DNA of 64,000 nucleotides from Streptomyces iakyrus (lineage in GTDB: Bacteria; Actinomycetota; Actinomycetes; Streptomycetales; Streptomycetaceae). Under the pieces are notes generated by a model that made no database searches, was not told where the DNA came from, and saw only the letters and a program-made list of their open reading frames with translations. Position numbers and translations under genes: made by a program. Where the stretch lies: the NCBI RefSeq assembly GCF_000717055.1, contig NZ_JNXI01000010.1:179154-243153 (forward strand), in the 5' to 3' direction. This document shows, in pieces, positions 54,692 to 63,667 of this stretch; positions within the stretch are counted from its first letter, which is position 1; the number at the start of each line of letters is the position of its first letter.

Positions 54692-54955
54692 TCAGCGATC
54701 TTGTGCCCGCGGTCCTGTGCTCGCCGCGTCGGTGGATACGGCGAGCTTCTTGATCTCGCCGATCGGGCAGCAGGAGATGACGGGGTCCGGCACCGGATCC
54801 TGTCCCTGCGAGTGGTCGACGATCAGCACCAGCGCGGCGAGGTCGGCGAGCGCCTGGGCGAGTTTGAGGTCGGCCAGCTGGTGCTGATCCGCCGACCCGC
54901 CGGGGTGGCGACCACCAGGCCACAACCCCGCAGGCAGGACAGGGGTTCGACACGT
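54692..54955 (-). pseudogene. C-terminal fragment of a CmtR-like ArsR regulator
   Basis: In one frame LSCLRGCGLVVATPAGRRIS, then after a shift QLADLKLAQALADLAALVLI and VDHSQGQDPVPD. This matches the recognition-helix Cys motif and C-terminus of mycobacterial CmtR (SCLRGCGLVVAT), a Cd/Pb sensor. The N-terminal half is missing and the frame is broken, so it cannot function. It adjoins the end of the frameshifted PLP enzyme gene. Confidence 0.78.
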
Positions 54956-55004
54956 TGCCCCGCGTCGTCCCCACGCATCGGCGTCCAGCGGCCTGCTGGT
55001 GCGG

Positions 55005-56314
55005 TCAAGTGCGGAAGCGCCGAGCGACGTCCCGCAGCGCCACCGCGAACCTGTCCGTGTGCTCGGGGAGGGTGAACAGCGCGGGAGTGACCCGCACGCA
55101 GTCGCCCTTGACCGGACCTCCGCGACGGATGGTGAAGATCCGGTATCGGTCGAACAGGTACTGCACGATCGCGGTGTTGTCGGCCTCCGAGGTCCGACCG
55201 GCCACCCGGAACGAGGTGATCGCGCCGTACATCGAGGGATCGTCGGGGGTCAGCAGCTCCAGGTTGCCGATGTCCCGCGCCCGCTCCACCCATCGGTCGC
55301 CAGGTACCGCAGCCGTGCCTGCTTCACGGGGTTTCCGCCAAGATGCCGGTGGAAGTCCAGCGCCGTCGGCACCGACAGAACGGGTGCCACGTCGCAGGTC
55401 CCGGCATGGACCCGCGAGCGGATGTCGTCCGCCGGGTAGGTCTCGTCGGCGAAGGCAGGGTTGATGTCCGTGAGCCGGTCGCCTCGAATGTAGAGGAAGC
55501 CCACGCCGAGTGGCGCACCCATCCACTTGTGCAGGGAGAATCCGGCGAAGTCGGCCTCCAGGTCGGGAATGGTGAAGTCCAGCTGGCCCCACGAATGCGC
55601 CGCATCGACGATCACGTCCACACCGTGGGAGCGGGCGAGCTCGGTGATCTCGTGGACGGGCAGGACCAGACCGGTGCGGTTGTTCATGTGGCTGAGCAGC
55701 AGCAGTTGGACTCTTGGGTGGTCGCGCAGGGCCTTGGCGTAGGTGTCGAGGACCGCCTGCCGGGACGCCGGCTCGGGGATCGCGATCCGCACCACGTCGA
55801 CGCCCCGACGGTCCCGCAGCCAGTTCATGGCGTACTGCATGCTGTAGTAATCGAGGTCGGCGTACATCACGGCATCCCCCCGGCGCAGGCGACGGTAGCC
55901 GGCGATGAGCAGCTGCAACGCCTCAGTGCCTCCGCGGGTCAGTGCGATCTCCTCCTTGGAGACGCCCGCGACGGCGGCGATCCGGGCCCGGACATGGTCG
56001 GCCTGCGTCTTGTAAGTGGTACGCAGCAGACGCGAGTTGAGCGCGTTGAGGTGGTCCACGTTCTGGGCATGCGCCCGACGTACGGGTTCCGGCATGATCC
56101 CGTAGTAGCCGTTCTCCAGGTTGACGAACTCTTCGCTCACCCGGTACCGACGGGCGACCGACTGCCAGAACTGTTCATCCCGAGCGGCCGCCGCAGGCCC
56201 CACAGTCGGACTGCTCAGGCTCTCTGAGGCCGGTGGAGGCCCGCCCCCTGGCGCTGCGACTGGCGCGGCGGCTGTGCCGAGCCCAGCGATCAGGTGACGT
56301 CGGGAAAGGGCCAC
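55005..56314 (-). pseudogene. Tat-exported class V aminotransferase-fold enzyme, frameshifted
   Basis: GGAGG precedes the GTG at 56314. The product has a twin-Arg signal (MALSRRHLIAGLG), then FVNLENGYYGIMPEPV, LTRGGTEALQLLIAGYRRL, DAAHSWGQLDF and the PLP lysine in FSLHKWMGAPLGVGFLYI, as in isopenicillin-N-epimerase-like proteins. After KQARLRYLA (about 55300) the frame shifts, and the correct C-terminus RWVERARDIGNLELLTPDD continues in another frame to 55005. One base error or mutation would explain it. An exported PLP enzyme is unusual. Confidence 0.82.
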
Positions 56315-56384
56315 AGAACCTCCATGGGCACCGATACGGTGCACGCCGACAGCTTCGACGCAAACCGACACTGGACAGTCATCG

Positions 56385-56956
56385 CGGAAAGTAGCAGAGG
56401 AATTACTGCGCTGGGCGTGCTCGTCTTCGGCGTCGCCATCGGCGGCATCGCGGCGCTGGCGTTCTGCTTTGCGCTGGGCCGCATCGGCCGGTTCGGTGCG
56501 CGGGCGACGGCGGCGCTGACCGCGCTCGCGGGCTTCGTCCTGGTCTATCTGACCCCGATTCTCAAGTACCCGGCGAACCCGCCCGCCGTCGGCAACCCCG
56601 ACACCCTCGACAAGCGCACCATCCTGTTCGTCGGGATGATCGCGCTGAGTGTGCTGCTCGGAGTCGCCGCGGTGCTGCTGAGCCGCAGGCTGGCCCCGGC
56701 GTGGGGAAACTGGAACGCCTCCATTGCCGCTGCCGGAGCCTTCGTCGCGGCCGTGGCGGTGGCGATGGTCTTCCTGCCCTCCGGGGAGAACACCCCCCAG
56801 GGCTTCCCGGCCACTGACCTGTGGGAGTTCCGCCTGGCTTCCATCGGCGTCCAGGCCGTGCTGTGGGCTGCGTTCGGGCTGCTGTTCGGCTACCTGGCCG
56901 AACGCGTCCCGGAACCGCAGTCTGCGCGCGGCCGGGTCTCCACATTGGCGGCCTGA
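56385..56956 (+). pseudogene. 5'-truncated cbtA paralogue
   Basis: From about 56385 the frame matches CbtA at 9810 from its second helix on: IAALAFCFALGRIGRFGARA, KYPANPPAVGNPDTLDKRT and GNWNASIAA. The first 60 or so residues, including helix 1 and the His loop, are replaced by unrelated sequence that overlaps the PLP gene start. No cbtB or riboswitch precedes it. Confidence 0.83.
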
Positions 56957-57052
56957 ACCATCGGGCACATGCGGTGGGATCTGCCGGGGGCGCGCCCGGC
57001 GGGTCCCACCGTTTCTGTGGACTCGGAGGGGAGCGGCCGTGTGGTCGGGCGA

Positions 57053-59008
57053 TCAGATCGGTGACGGCTTGATGGTTACGTCCTGGCTGACTGTGACCTG
57101 GTCAATGTCGGTGATGCGTACGGTGACGCGCAGGGTCCAGGTACCGGGCAGCGGAAGCCGCAAGCGGTCAGTGGACCAATAACCCCCTCGGTCGGCGAGT
57201 TTCGCATCCAGCGGGCCGATCCGCTGGGCCTGCTGAGTGAGCGTGAGACGGAGTTCGGGGACGGCGGCTACGAATCCGCCGGAGTCGTACACCAGGGCCT
57301 CCACCGTGTTGTCGCCCACGCGCCCGGGTGCGAAGGTGATCTGCACCCTGCCGTTGCCCTTCGGTGTGCCGACGTCGAAGGGGATCACCGCCACCTGCGC
57401 GGTGGGTTCCTGGGCTTCGGCCAGTGCGGCGGCGCTCTGCGCGGCCGCGCGGCTGGGCTGGGTGCCGGTGAGCATCGTGGTGATCGCCAGGACGACGACG
57501 CCGAGCACGGCCTCGACGGCGACCGACCGGCGCAGGCCGCGCCGGTGGCGGTCGAAGTCTGACGGGCCAGGGTCGTCGGCCGGATCGCGCGGAGCGGGCG
57601 GCCCGGCAGTACTGTCCGAGCCCTCGGTGATGTCGCCGCTTGAGGAGGCTCCGACGCCGACGGTCTGCGCGACGCGTACCCGCTGGGGCTCGGCCGCGGG
57701 AACGCTTTCCTTCTGCGGCTGCTCCTGGATCAGCTGCGCGGTCCACTGGCGGGAGAAGGCCGCCACGGTCAGCACCACGACCACGGCGATCGACTTCAAG
57801 ACGAGGAGCCTGCCGTACTCGGTGGTGGACAGGGCTTCGAGAGAGCCGATCTGCCGCCAGGACTGGTAGAGGCCGGTGGTGACCAGGACGGCGACCGCGG
57901 CGAAAGCCAGCCGGGAGAAGCGCGCGATGGCCGTCGGCGGGATCATCGTGTCGGCGGGGGCCCGGAACAGGGCGACCACCAGCGCGATCAGACCGCCCAG
58001 CCAGACCGCCATGGCGAGCAGGTGCAGCACGGAGACGGGGATCGCCAGCGGGACCTGGAGACCGGCGGAGGCGTGCTCGGCGGCTGCCCAGGTGAGGGCA
58101 AGTCCCACGGCGAAAAGCGCGCCCACGGCCCGTACGCCGACGCCGAACTGCGGTTGCATGGCAGGCTGATCGGTTGTGGGTGCGGTGGCCGGATCGCGCG
58201 GCGTCTTGTCGGCTTCGCGGCGCAGCCGACTCGCGAACCGCGCCAGGAGGATGCCCGCCGCGAGGAGCAGCAACAGCCGTGCACCCAGGGCCCACCCGCT
58301 TCTGCCTGTGAGTGTCCGGCCCAGGAGCGACAGGTCGAACACCGCGCTGAGACCCTTGCCGGTCTCGTACGGGCCCCGCAGCAGCAACAGGACGACGGTG
58401 GAGGCGAACAGCGCCGCCCAGCCGGTCAGCACCAGCCGACGCAGCGGGCGAAGGCTCGCGCCGGCCGGCCAGCAGACGAGGGCGAACAGGGCGACGCCGA
58501 TGAGCAGGGCGAGCCCGCCGTAGGCGACGTAGCGGAAGACGCCGTACGGACGGGAGGTGGCGGTGTCGGCCCGGGACTCGGCCGGCACCGGGGCGGTTGT
58601 GGTGGAGGGCTGGCCGATGGAGAAGGTGAACGCGCCGGAGATCGGGTGGCCGTCCGAGGAGACGACCCGCCAGGACACCGTGTAGGTGCCCTCGGGCAAC
58701 TTGCCGGCCAGCGTCACGCGGGCGGTGTTCGTCTTCCCGGCCGCGTGCGCGACGGTCCCTCGGTCGACCCGCAGGTTCTTGGGGGACAGGACACGCAGGG
58801 AGCCGTCGGCGAGGCTGACGGATTCGTTGAAGGTGAGCGTGACCTGCTTGGGGGCGGTCTTGAGGACGGAGACGTCCGCCGGGTCGGACCTGGTGATGAC
58901 GGCGTGGGCGGAGGCGGTTCCGGCGCCGCCGAGGAGGAGGGCGAGCACGGCGCCGACCATGAACAGGGCGGTCAGCGGTGTCCTGGTCCGGCGCGGTGCC
59001 GTGGGCAT
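57053..59008 (-). CDS. CopC-CopD fusion (YcnJ-like) copper protein, second copy
   Basis: The 651-residue protein has a signal peptide ending TASAHAVITRSDPAD, a CopC domain with VVSSDGHPISGAFTFSIG (intact DGH, unlike the copy at 36101), about eight CopD helices (His in AAAEHASAGLQVPLAIPVSV) with a long cytosolic insert, and an outer C-terminal domain ending DVTIKPSPI. It probably brings copper into the cytosol. The lipoprotein gene 58 bases upstream is on the same strand. Confidence 0.92.
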   Translation of the reverse strand: MPTAPRRTRTPLTALFMVGAVLALLLGGAGTASAHAVITRSDPADVSVLKTAPKQVTLTFNESVSLADGSLRVLSPKNLRVDRGTVAHAAGKTNTARVTLAGKLPEGTYTVSWRVVSSDGHPISGAFTFSIGQPSTTTAPVPAESRADTATSRPYGVFRYVAYGGLALLIGVALFALVCWPAGASLRPLRRLVLTGWAALFASTVVLLLLRGPYETGKGLSAVFDLSLLGRTLTGRSGWALGARLLLLLAAGILLARFASRLRREADKTPRDPATAPTTDQPAMQPQFGVGVRAVGALFAVGLALTWAAAEHASAGLQVPLAIPVSVLHLLAMAVWLGGLIALVVALFRAPADTMIPPTAIARFSRLAFAAVAVLVTTGLYQSWRQIGSLEALSTTEYGRLLVLKSIAVVVVLTVAAFSRQWTAQLIQEQPQKESVPAAEPQRVRVAQTVGVGASSSGDITEGSDSTAGPPAPRDPADDPGPSDFDRHRRGLRRSVAVEAVLGVVVLAITTMLTGTQPSRAAAQSAAALAEAQEPTAQVAVIPFDVGTPKGNGRVQITFAPGRVGDNTVEALVYDSGGFVAAVPELRLTLTQQAQRIGPLDAKLADRGGYWSTDRLRLPLPGTWTLRVTVRITDIDQVTVSQDVTIKPSPI

Positions 59009-59066
59009 GAAGCAGCCTCCAGGTGGGTGGTTCGTACGCGATGGTGGGGGATCGGGGCTGCTGCCG

Positions 59067-59573
59067 CTACGACGCGTTCGGAGCCGGGGTCGGGCCTATG
59101 CCCCGCAGTTGCTGAATGGTCCCGCCGAGCTTGGCCTGGAATGTTCCCAGCATCTTCGGCTCTTTCGCGCTGACGATCCAGCGCGTGCCGACCAGGTACT
59201 TGCCCCCGTAGATTGCGGCGGAGTCCAGCCAGGTCTGCTTGTACTTCTCCTCGGGGAAGGTGGTGATGAGGTAGTCGACCTTCGGGGTGTGGCAGAGGCC
59301 CTGGCGCAGTTCGTCCGCGTCGATGCGGATCTTGGGTTTGCAGCCGGTCAGGTTGGCGATCACCTCCACCTTCGCCGGGGCCACAAACTGGGCCGCTGGT
59401 GAGACAGGTACCTTCGTCGGCTTGCTGCTCGCCGACGCGTCGTCTTTGCCGCCGCCGCTGCAGGCCGTGGCCAGAGGAAGGACGGCCAGGCTTGCGGCGA
59501 GTGCGACGCCGCGTATCAGGCGGGCAGTGGGCAGGTCTCGGCCGGTGTGTCCTCGCTGCGGCTGCTGTGGCAC
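59067..59573 (-). CDS. Lipoprotein of unknown function, copper-locus associated
   Basis: The 168-residue protein has a lipobox (PLATACSGG), a Ser/Lys linker and a soluble domain with two Cys (LTGCKPKIRIDADELRQGLC) that could form a disulfide, followed by KYLVGTRWIVSAKEPK. I recognise no domain, but comparable lipoproteins occur before copC-copD genes. GGAGAGG lies before the GTG. It is probably co-transcribed with CopC-CopD. Confidence 0.78.
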   Translation of the reverse strand: MPQQPQRGHTGRDLPTARLIRGVALAASLAVLPLATACSGGGKDDASASSKPTKVPVSPAAQFVAPAKVEVIANLTGCKPKIRIDADELRQGLCHTPKVDYLITTFPEEKYKQTWLDSAAIYGGKYLVGTRWIVSAKEPKMLGTFQAKLGGTIQQLRGIGPTPAPNAS

Positions 59574-59722
59574 GTGCCTCTCCGTATCCGGTACTGGCTG
59601 TTCCTGCCCGCGCCGGCGGCCAGGTGTACGACAAGGGGTACGGGTGAACGCCCGTGGCCGTTCACCCCGTATGTGACCGAAGGCCCGTGGGGCGGCGGAA
59701 CACCGCCCCACGGACCGGTGGC

Positions 59723-61195
59723 TCATGCCGAGGCGCGGGTGCGCTCGGGCTGAACGGTGTGTGCGTTGTGCTGGTCCGCCCAGTGCTGCAGGGCGCTCAT
59801 GCAGGCGTGGTCGAGGTGGCGCAGCCCGGCGAGGTTCAGCTCGATGGGCCGGTCGGCCGGCAGCTGCTCCAGGGTGTCCAGGATGCGTGGCAGGCGTAGG
59901 AACGTGGCGTGGCCGCGAATGCTCACCCGCACGGCGCCCGCACCCGTGTCGTCGACGTCGATGTGGACGTGCGACGTCTCCCAGGCGGTCTTCACCACCG
60001 CGAGCAGCAGTCCGATCAGGACTCCCTCGAACATGTTGGTGACGAGGATGGCCCCTGCCGTGATCACCAAGACGACGGCCTCGCCCCTGTGGTCGCGCCA
60101 CAGCGGCCCCAGTTCCTTGACAGGCAGCAGCTTGAAGCCGGCGTGGATGAGCACTCCGGCCAGCGCGGCGGTCGGGATCAGGCCGAGGGCGCCGGGCAGC
60201 AGCACGGCGAACACCAGCAGCCACACGCCGTGCAGTACGCGGGAGACCTTGGTGCGGGCGCCCGCCTGGACGTTGGCGGCGCTGCGCACGATCACCGCGG
60301 TCATCGGCAGAGCTCCGAGCAGCCCGCAGACGGCGTTGCCCACGCCCTGGGCCATCAGCTCCTTGTCGTAGTCGGTCTTCGGGCCGTCGTGCAGCCGGTC
60401 CACCGCGGCGGCGCTGAACAGCGACTCGGCGGAGGCGATCAGGGTGAACGCGATGATGGTGGTCAGCAGTCCGACCTCCGCCAGTTGGGCGAAGTCGCTT
60501 CCGCCGGGAGGCTGGATCGCCTTCGCCAGGCCGCTGACCTCGACGCGGGCGATGGGAAGGTCGAAGACGGCGGTGGCGAGGGTCGCGGCGCCGACCGCGA
60601 CGAGCGGGCCGGGCAGCAGCTGGGCCTTGCCGGGCAGCTTCTTCCACAGCGTCATGGTGGCGATGGTTGCGGCGCCGATGGCGACGGCGATCAGGGCCGG
60701 GTCCGAGAGCAGGACGTCGATGGCGAGGCCGGGCAGTCCGGCGATGTTCGCGGTGCCGCTGCCGGGCGCCTTGTGGTCGGCGAGCGCGTAGATCTGTCCG
60801 GCGATCAGGACGAGGCCGATGCCGGCCAGCATGCCGTGCACCACGGACAGCGAGATCGCACGGAAGAGGCGGCCCAACCGCAGTGCACCAAGGGCGAGTT
60901 GAAGCAGCCCGGAGGCCAGGACGATCACGCCGAGGGCGGGAAGGCCGTGGTCCTGGACGGCTGTGAAGACGAGCACGGTCAGACCGGCGGCGGGCCCGCT
61001 GACCTGGAGGCTGCTGCCGGGCAGCAGCCCGGTGACCAGGCCGCCGACGATGCCGGTGATCAGACCGAGTTCGGCCGGAACGCCGGAGGCGACCGCGACG
61101 CCCACGCACAGCGGAACGGCGACGAGGAAGACGACCAGGGACGAGGTGAAGTCGGTACGCAGAGCGGACCGGAGGGAGGAAAGAGGTGAGGTCAT
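59723..61195 (-). CDS. SulP-family anion transporter with STAS domain
   Basis: The 490-residue protein has about 12 helices with SulP core stretches VPLCVGVAVASGVPAELGLI, LVTGLLPGSSLQVSGPAAGL and ASAESLFSAAAVDRLHDGPK, and a C-terminal STAS domain (IELNLAGLRHLDHACMSALQ). Linked to a carbonic anhydrase gene 83 bases upstream on the same strand, bicarbonate is a more likely substrate than sulfate, though sulfate would suit the sulfur genes. Confidence 0.93.
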   Translation of the reverse strand: MTSPLSSLRSALRTDFTSSLVVFLVAVPLCVGVAVASGVPAELGLITGIVGGLVTGLLPGSSLQVSGPAAGLTVLVFTAVQDHGLPALGVIVLASGLLQLALGALRLGRLFRAISLSVVHGMLAGIGLVLIAGQIYALADHKAPGSGTANIAGLPGLAIDVLLSDPALIAVAIGAATIATMTLWKKLPGKAQLLPGPLVAVGAATLATAVFDLPIARVEVSGLAKAIQPPGGSDFAQLAEVGLLTTIIAFTLIASAESLFSAAAVDRLHDGPKTDYDKELMAQGVGNAVCGLLGALPMTAVIVRSAANVQAGARTKVSRVLHGVWLLVFAVLLPGALGLIPTAALAGVLIHAGFKLLPVKELGPLWRDHRGEAVVLVITAGAILVTNMFEGVLIGLLLAVVKTAWETSHVHIDVDDTGAGAVRVSIRGHATFLRLPRILDTLEQLPADRPIELNLAGLRHLDHACMSALQHWADQHNAHTVQPERTRASA

Positions 61196-61278
61196 GGCGT
61201 TCTCTCTGTGGGGGAAGGAACGTCGCGTGAGGAGCGACCGGAGCGGACGGGTGTGTGCGGGGCCGAGTTCCGGTCGGG

Positions 61279-61887
61279 TCACAGGGGCTTGAAGCCGCGG
61301 GTGCCGGGCACGGCGAAGAGGACTTCACCGGTCTCGACCGTGTAGTACCAGCCGTGCAGCCGCAGCCGCCCCGACGACAGGCGCCGGGCGATGAACGGAT
61401 AGCTGCGCAGGTGGTCGAGCTGGGTGAGCACGTGCTGCTGGGTCACCTGCGTCGGGTCCTCGCCCAGCCCCTGGGTCTGCCACGGCTCGTCGGCCTTGGC
61501 GCGGTGCCCGGCCCGGGACAGCCAACGTCGTACGAGCGGCATGGTCTGGACGTTCTGCTCGCGCATCAGCCCTTGTACGGCCCCGCAGTGCGAGTGGCCG
61601 CACACGACGATGTCGGGCACCCCCAGGGCCTGTACGGCGAATTCAAGGGAGCCGGCGACACCGCACGCGACCTGCCCCCGGTAGGCCGGGACGATGTTGC
61701 CCGCGGTGCGCAGCTCGAACAGGTCACCGGGGCGGGCGCCGGTGAACATGGCGGGGATGACGCGGGAGTCGGAGCAGGAAATGAACATAGCCTGAGGTCG
61801 CTGGCCCCGGGCCAGCCGCCTGAACTCTTCCTGCTGGTCGGCGATCTTCTGTGGGAACTCGCGGGCGTTCTCGATGAGGGTGTGCAT
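61279..61887 (-). CDS. Beta-carbonic anhydrase, SulP partner
   Basis: The 202-residue enzyme has FISCSDSRV (Cys and Asp-Arg dyad), LRTAGNIVPAYR and CGHSHCGAV (His and Cys zinc ligands). SulP-carbonic anhydrase pairs are common and help bicarbonate handling. It shares the strand and probably the transcript with the SulP gene. Confidence 0.94.
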   Translation of the reverse strand: MHTLIENAREFPQKIADQQEEFRRLARGQRPQAMFISCSDSRVIPAMFTGARPGDLFELRTAGNIVPAYRGQVACGVAGSLEFAVQALGVPDIVVCGHSHCGAVQGLMREQNVQTMPLVRRWLSRAGHRAKADEPWQTQGLGEDPTQVTQQHVLTQLDHLRSYPFIARRLSSGRLRLHGWYYTVETGEVLFAVPGTRGFKPL

Positions 61888-62064
61888 GAATATCGGCCTC
61901 GTGACTCTTCGTGGGGCTCTCAGGACGAAAGGGCGCGAAGAGTGCGTGCAGCGCCCGTCCGGGTAGGCGTCAACGAGCCGTGGCGAGTCGTCGGTTGGAC
62001 GCTCGGCCGGCAGCGTTGGTGGTGCGTACCGGACGTGGGAAGGGTGCGCGCAGCACGCTGCCGA

Positions 62065-62463
62065 TCAGCAGCGGAAGGTCTGCAGGGTGCTAGGGGTAGG
62101 CGCGAGTCCGCCGCCCGGGTTCCAGACGTCTCGCGCGGTACGGGGATGCGCCGGGCCGGACACCGCGCCGAGGGATGTGATCGTCTGGTCCGCGGTCGCG
62201 TCGGCGGCGAGCGACGGGGTCTCGACGGGGTGCCCCGTCCGCGGCGGCAGAGCGAGAGCCTCGGCCTCCGCCTGGTGATGCTGCGCGCCGGCGCCGACAT
62301 GCGACATGGCGGACGCGGAGCCTTGCGGCTTCCGGGACTCCGATTCGATTGCGGGTGCCACGGCGGACAACACGATCGAAGTGGCCGAGGAGTAGTGGGG
62401 CGTACCGAAGTGCAGCAGGACGGCAGCAGCCAGCAGCACGACCGCTGCCGCCATGCGCCGCAT
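62065..62463 (-). CDS. Small exported protein ending in Cys
   Basis: The 132-residue product has a helix or signal (AAAVVLLAAAVLLHFGTPHYS), a loop with SHVGAGAQHHQAEAE and the C-terminal LQTFRC. It belongs by plan to the small His/Cys exported proteins of this window; the neighbour at 62986 ends LVLRC. The ATG at 62463 is preceded by two GTG codons, so the start may differ by two residues. Function unknown. Confidence 0.62.
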   Translation of the reverse strand: MRRMAAAVVLLAAAVLLHFGTPHYSSATSIVLSAVAPAIESESRKPQGSASAMSHVGAGAQHHQAEAEALALPPRTGHPVETPSLAADATADQTITSLGAVSGPAHPRTARDVWNPGGGLAPTPSTLQTFRC

Positions 62464-62657
62464 CACCACTGGACCCCCGATGTATCGCTCGTACCGAAGC
62501 CAAAACGTTACCGGCCTGCATCCCTTGGACATGCTGAACTCCCGGGTAGAAAAGGTGACATGAGCAACACCGGCACGCTCGTTGCAGCAGCAATCACCCG
62601 GTTCGATGGAGCTTGCCGGATGTAGGGAGCCGGTGAGGGCCGAGCGGCAGGGCGCCG

Positions 62658-62879
62658 CTATCCGCAGACGGCGGTGAGGCGGCGCAGAACCGCGGCGGCC
62701 CGCCTGCGCAGGCGCCGCCGGGTAGGCACAGGCGAGGCCGCTACGGCCGATGGCTTCGGCATGACGATCTCGTTGCGGGCTGCGGCTTCCTGTGTCGGCG
62801 GGTGCGTCGACTGGGTGTACGTTCGGGCGAGCTCGGCGCGTACGAGCGCGCCGACGGCGGCGTAGACGTCCATGGGCAT
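62658..62879 (-). CDS. Small basic protein of unknown function
   Basis: The 73-residue product begins MPMDVYAAVGALVRAELART and ends with a strongly basic helix RRRLRRRAAAVLRRL. AGGAG lies eight bases before the ATG, which supports translation. It lies 106 bases after the small exported protein gene at 62986 on the same strand. I recognise no family. Confidence 0.6.
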   Translation of the reverse strand: MPMDVYAAVGALVRAELARTYTQSTHPPTQEAAARNEIVMPKPSAVAASPVPTRRRLRRRAAAVLRRLTAVCG

Positions 62880-62985
62880 GACGGAACTCCTGCGGTGCTG
62901 AGGTCGAAGAGGGAGACCCGCAGGCCGCGCCCACGTCCCGGCGGCCGGAGCGGCGGGACTCGAGTGGGCGGGCGGCCGGGGCCTC

Positions 62986-63411
62986 TCAGCAGCGCAGGAC
63001 GAGCGAGCCGGACGGGGTGCCGGGGGCGACGGAGGACGCGACACCGGAGACGGCGCCGAAGGCCGACCGGGCAGCCCCGGTGCCGGGAGCGGCGTCGGTC
63101 GCAGCAAGGTCGTTGGACAGATCCGCGACCTGACGCGGCCCGTACGCCGACGCGTCGCAGGACTGTGCGGCGTCGCCGTCGTGATGGCCGTCCGCGCCTA
63201 CCGCGGTGAGTGCGGCGACGGGTGCCGCGTCGCAGGGCTGTGCCGCCGTGGCGGCGAGGTGTCGCTGCAGGCAGCCGTCGAGGTCGAGGGCGGACACATG
63301 CACCGTACCGGGACTGAAGCTCGCATGGAGCAGAGCCAGGAGAGCGAGGAGCACGGCAGCGCCCAGGCCGCGGCGTGCCGCGGGTCTGGCGTTGCTGGAG
63401 GGCTGCCGCAT
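62986..63411 (-). CDS. Small exported Cys-containing protein (DUF6153-like)
   Basis: The 141-residue protein has a helix (GLGAAVLLALLALLHASF), outer Cys residues in LDGCLQRHL, AQPCDAAP and AQSCDAS, a DGHHDGD metal-like motif and the C-terminal LVLRC. It fits the group of short proteins at 18763, 31729, 32377, 38091 and 62065. The 250 bases to the right edge gene (63412-63667) hold its promoter and nothing else I can name. Confidence 0.65.
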   Translation of the reverse strand: MRQPSSNARPAARRGLGAAVLLALLALLHASFSPGTVHVSALDLDGCLQRHLAATAAQPCDAAPVAALTAVGADGHHDGDAAQSCDASAYGPRQVADLSNDLAATDAAPGTGAARSAFGAVSGVASSVAPGTPSGSLVLRC

Positions 63412-63667
63412 CCGGATCTCCTCGTTCTCGTGCTGCCAGAGAACCCCGGCTGGCCGCCCATGGCACGGCGAAGAGGGCCTTCAGAGGCCCGGATTCACCC
63501 GATTCGGTGATCGGTGGCACATTGTCGTGCCGGTCTCGCCGACCTCTCCAGAACCGGCGCGGCGCGGCACTCCAGCGTTCCAGGGGCGTGGCGACGCCTT
63601 CAGTCGGCCGCCGATTGGCAGCCCTTCACATGAACTTTAGGTACACGATCTCTTACTGTCGGTATCC

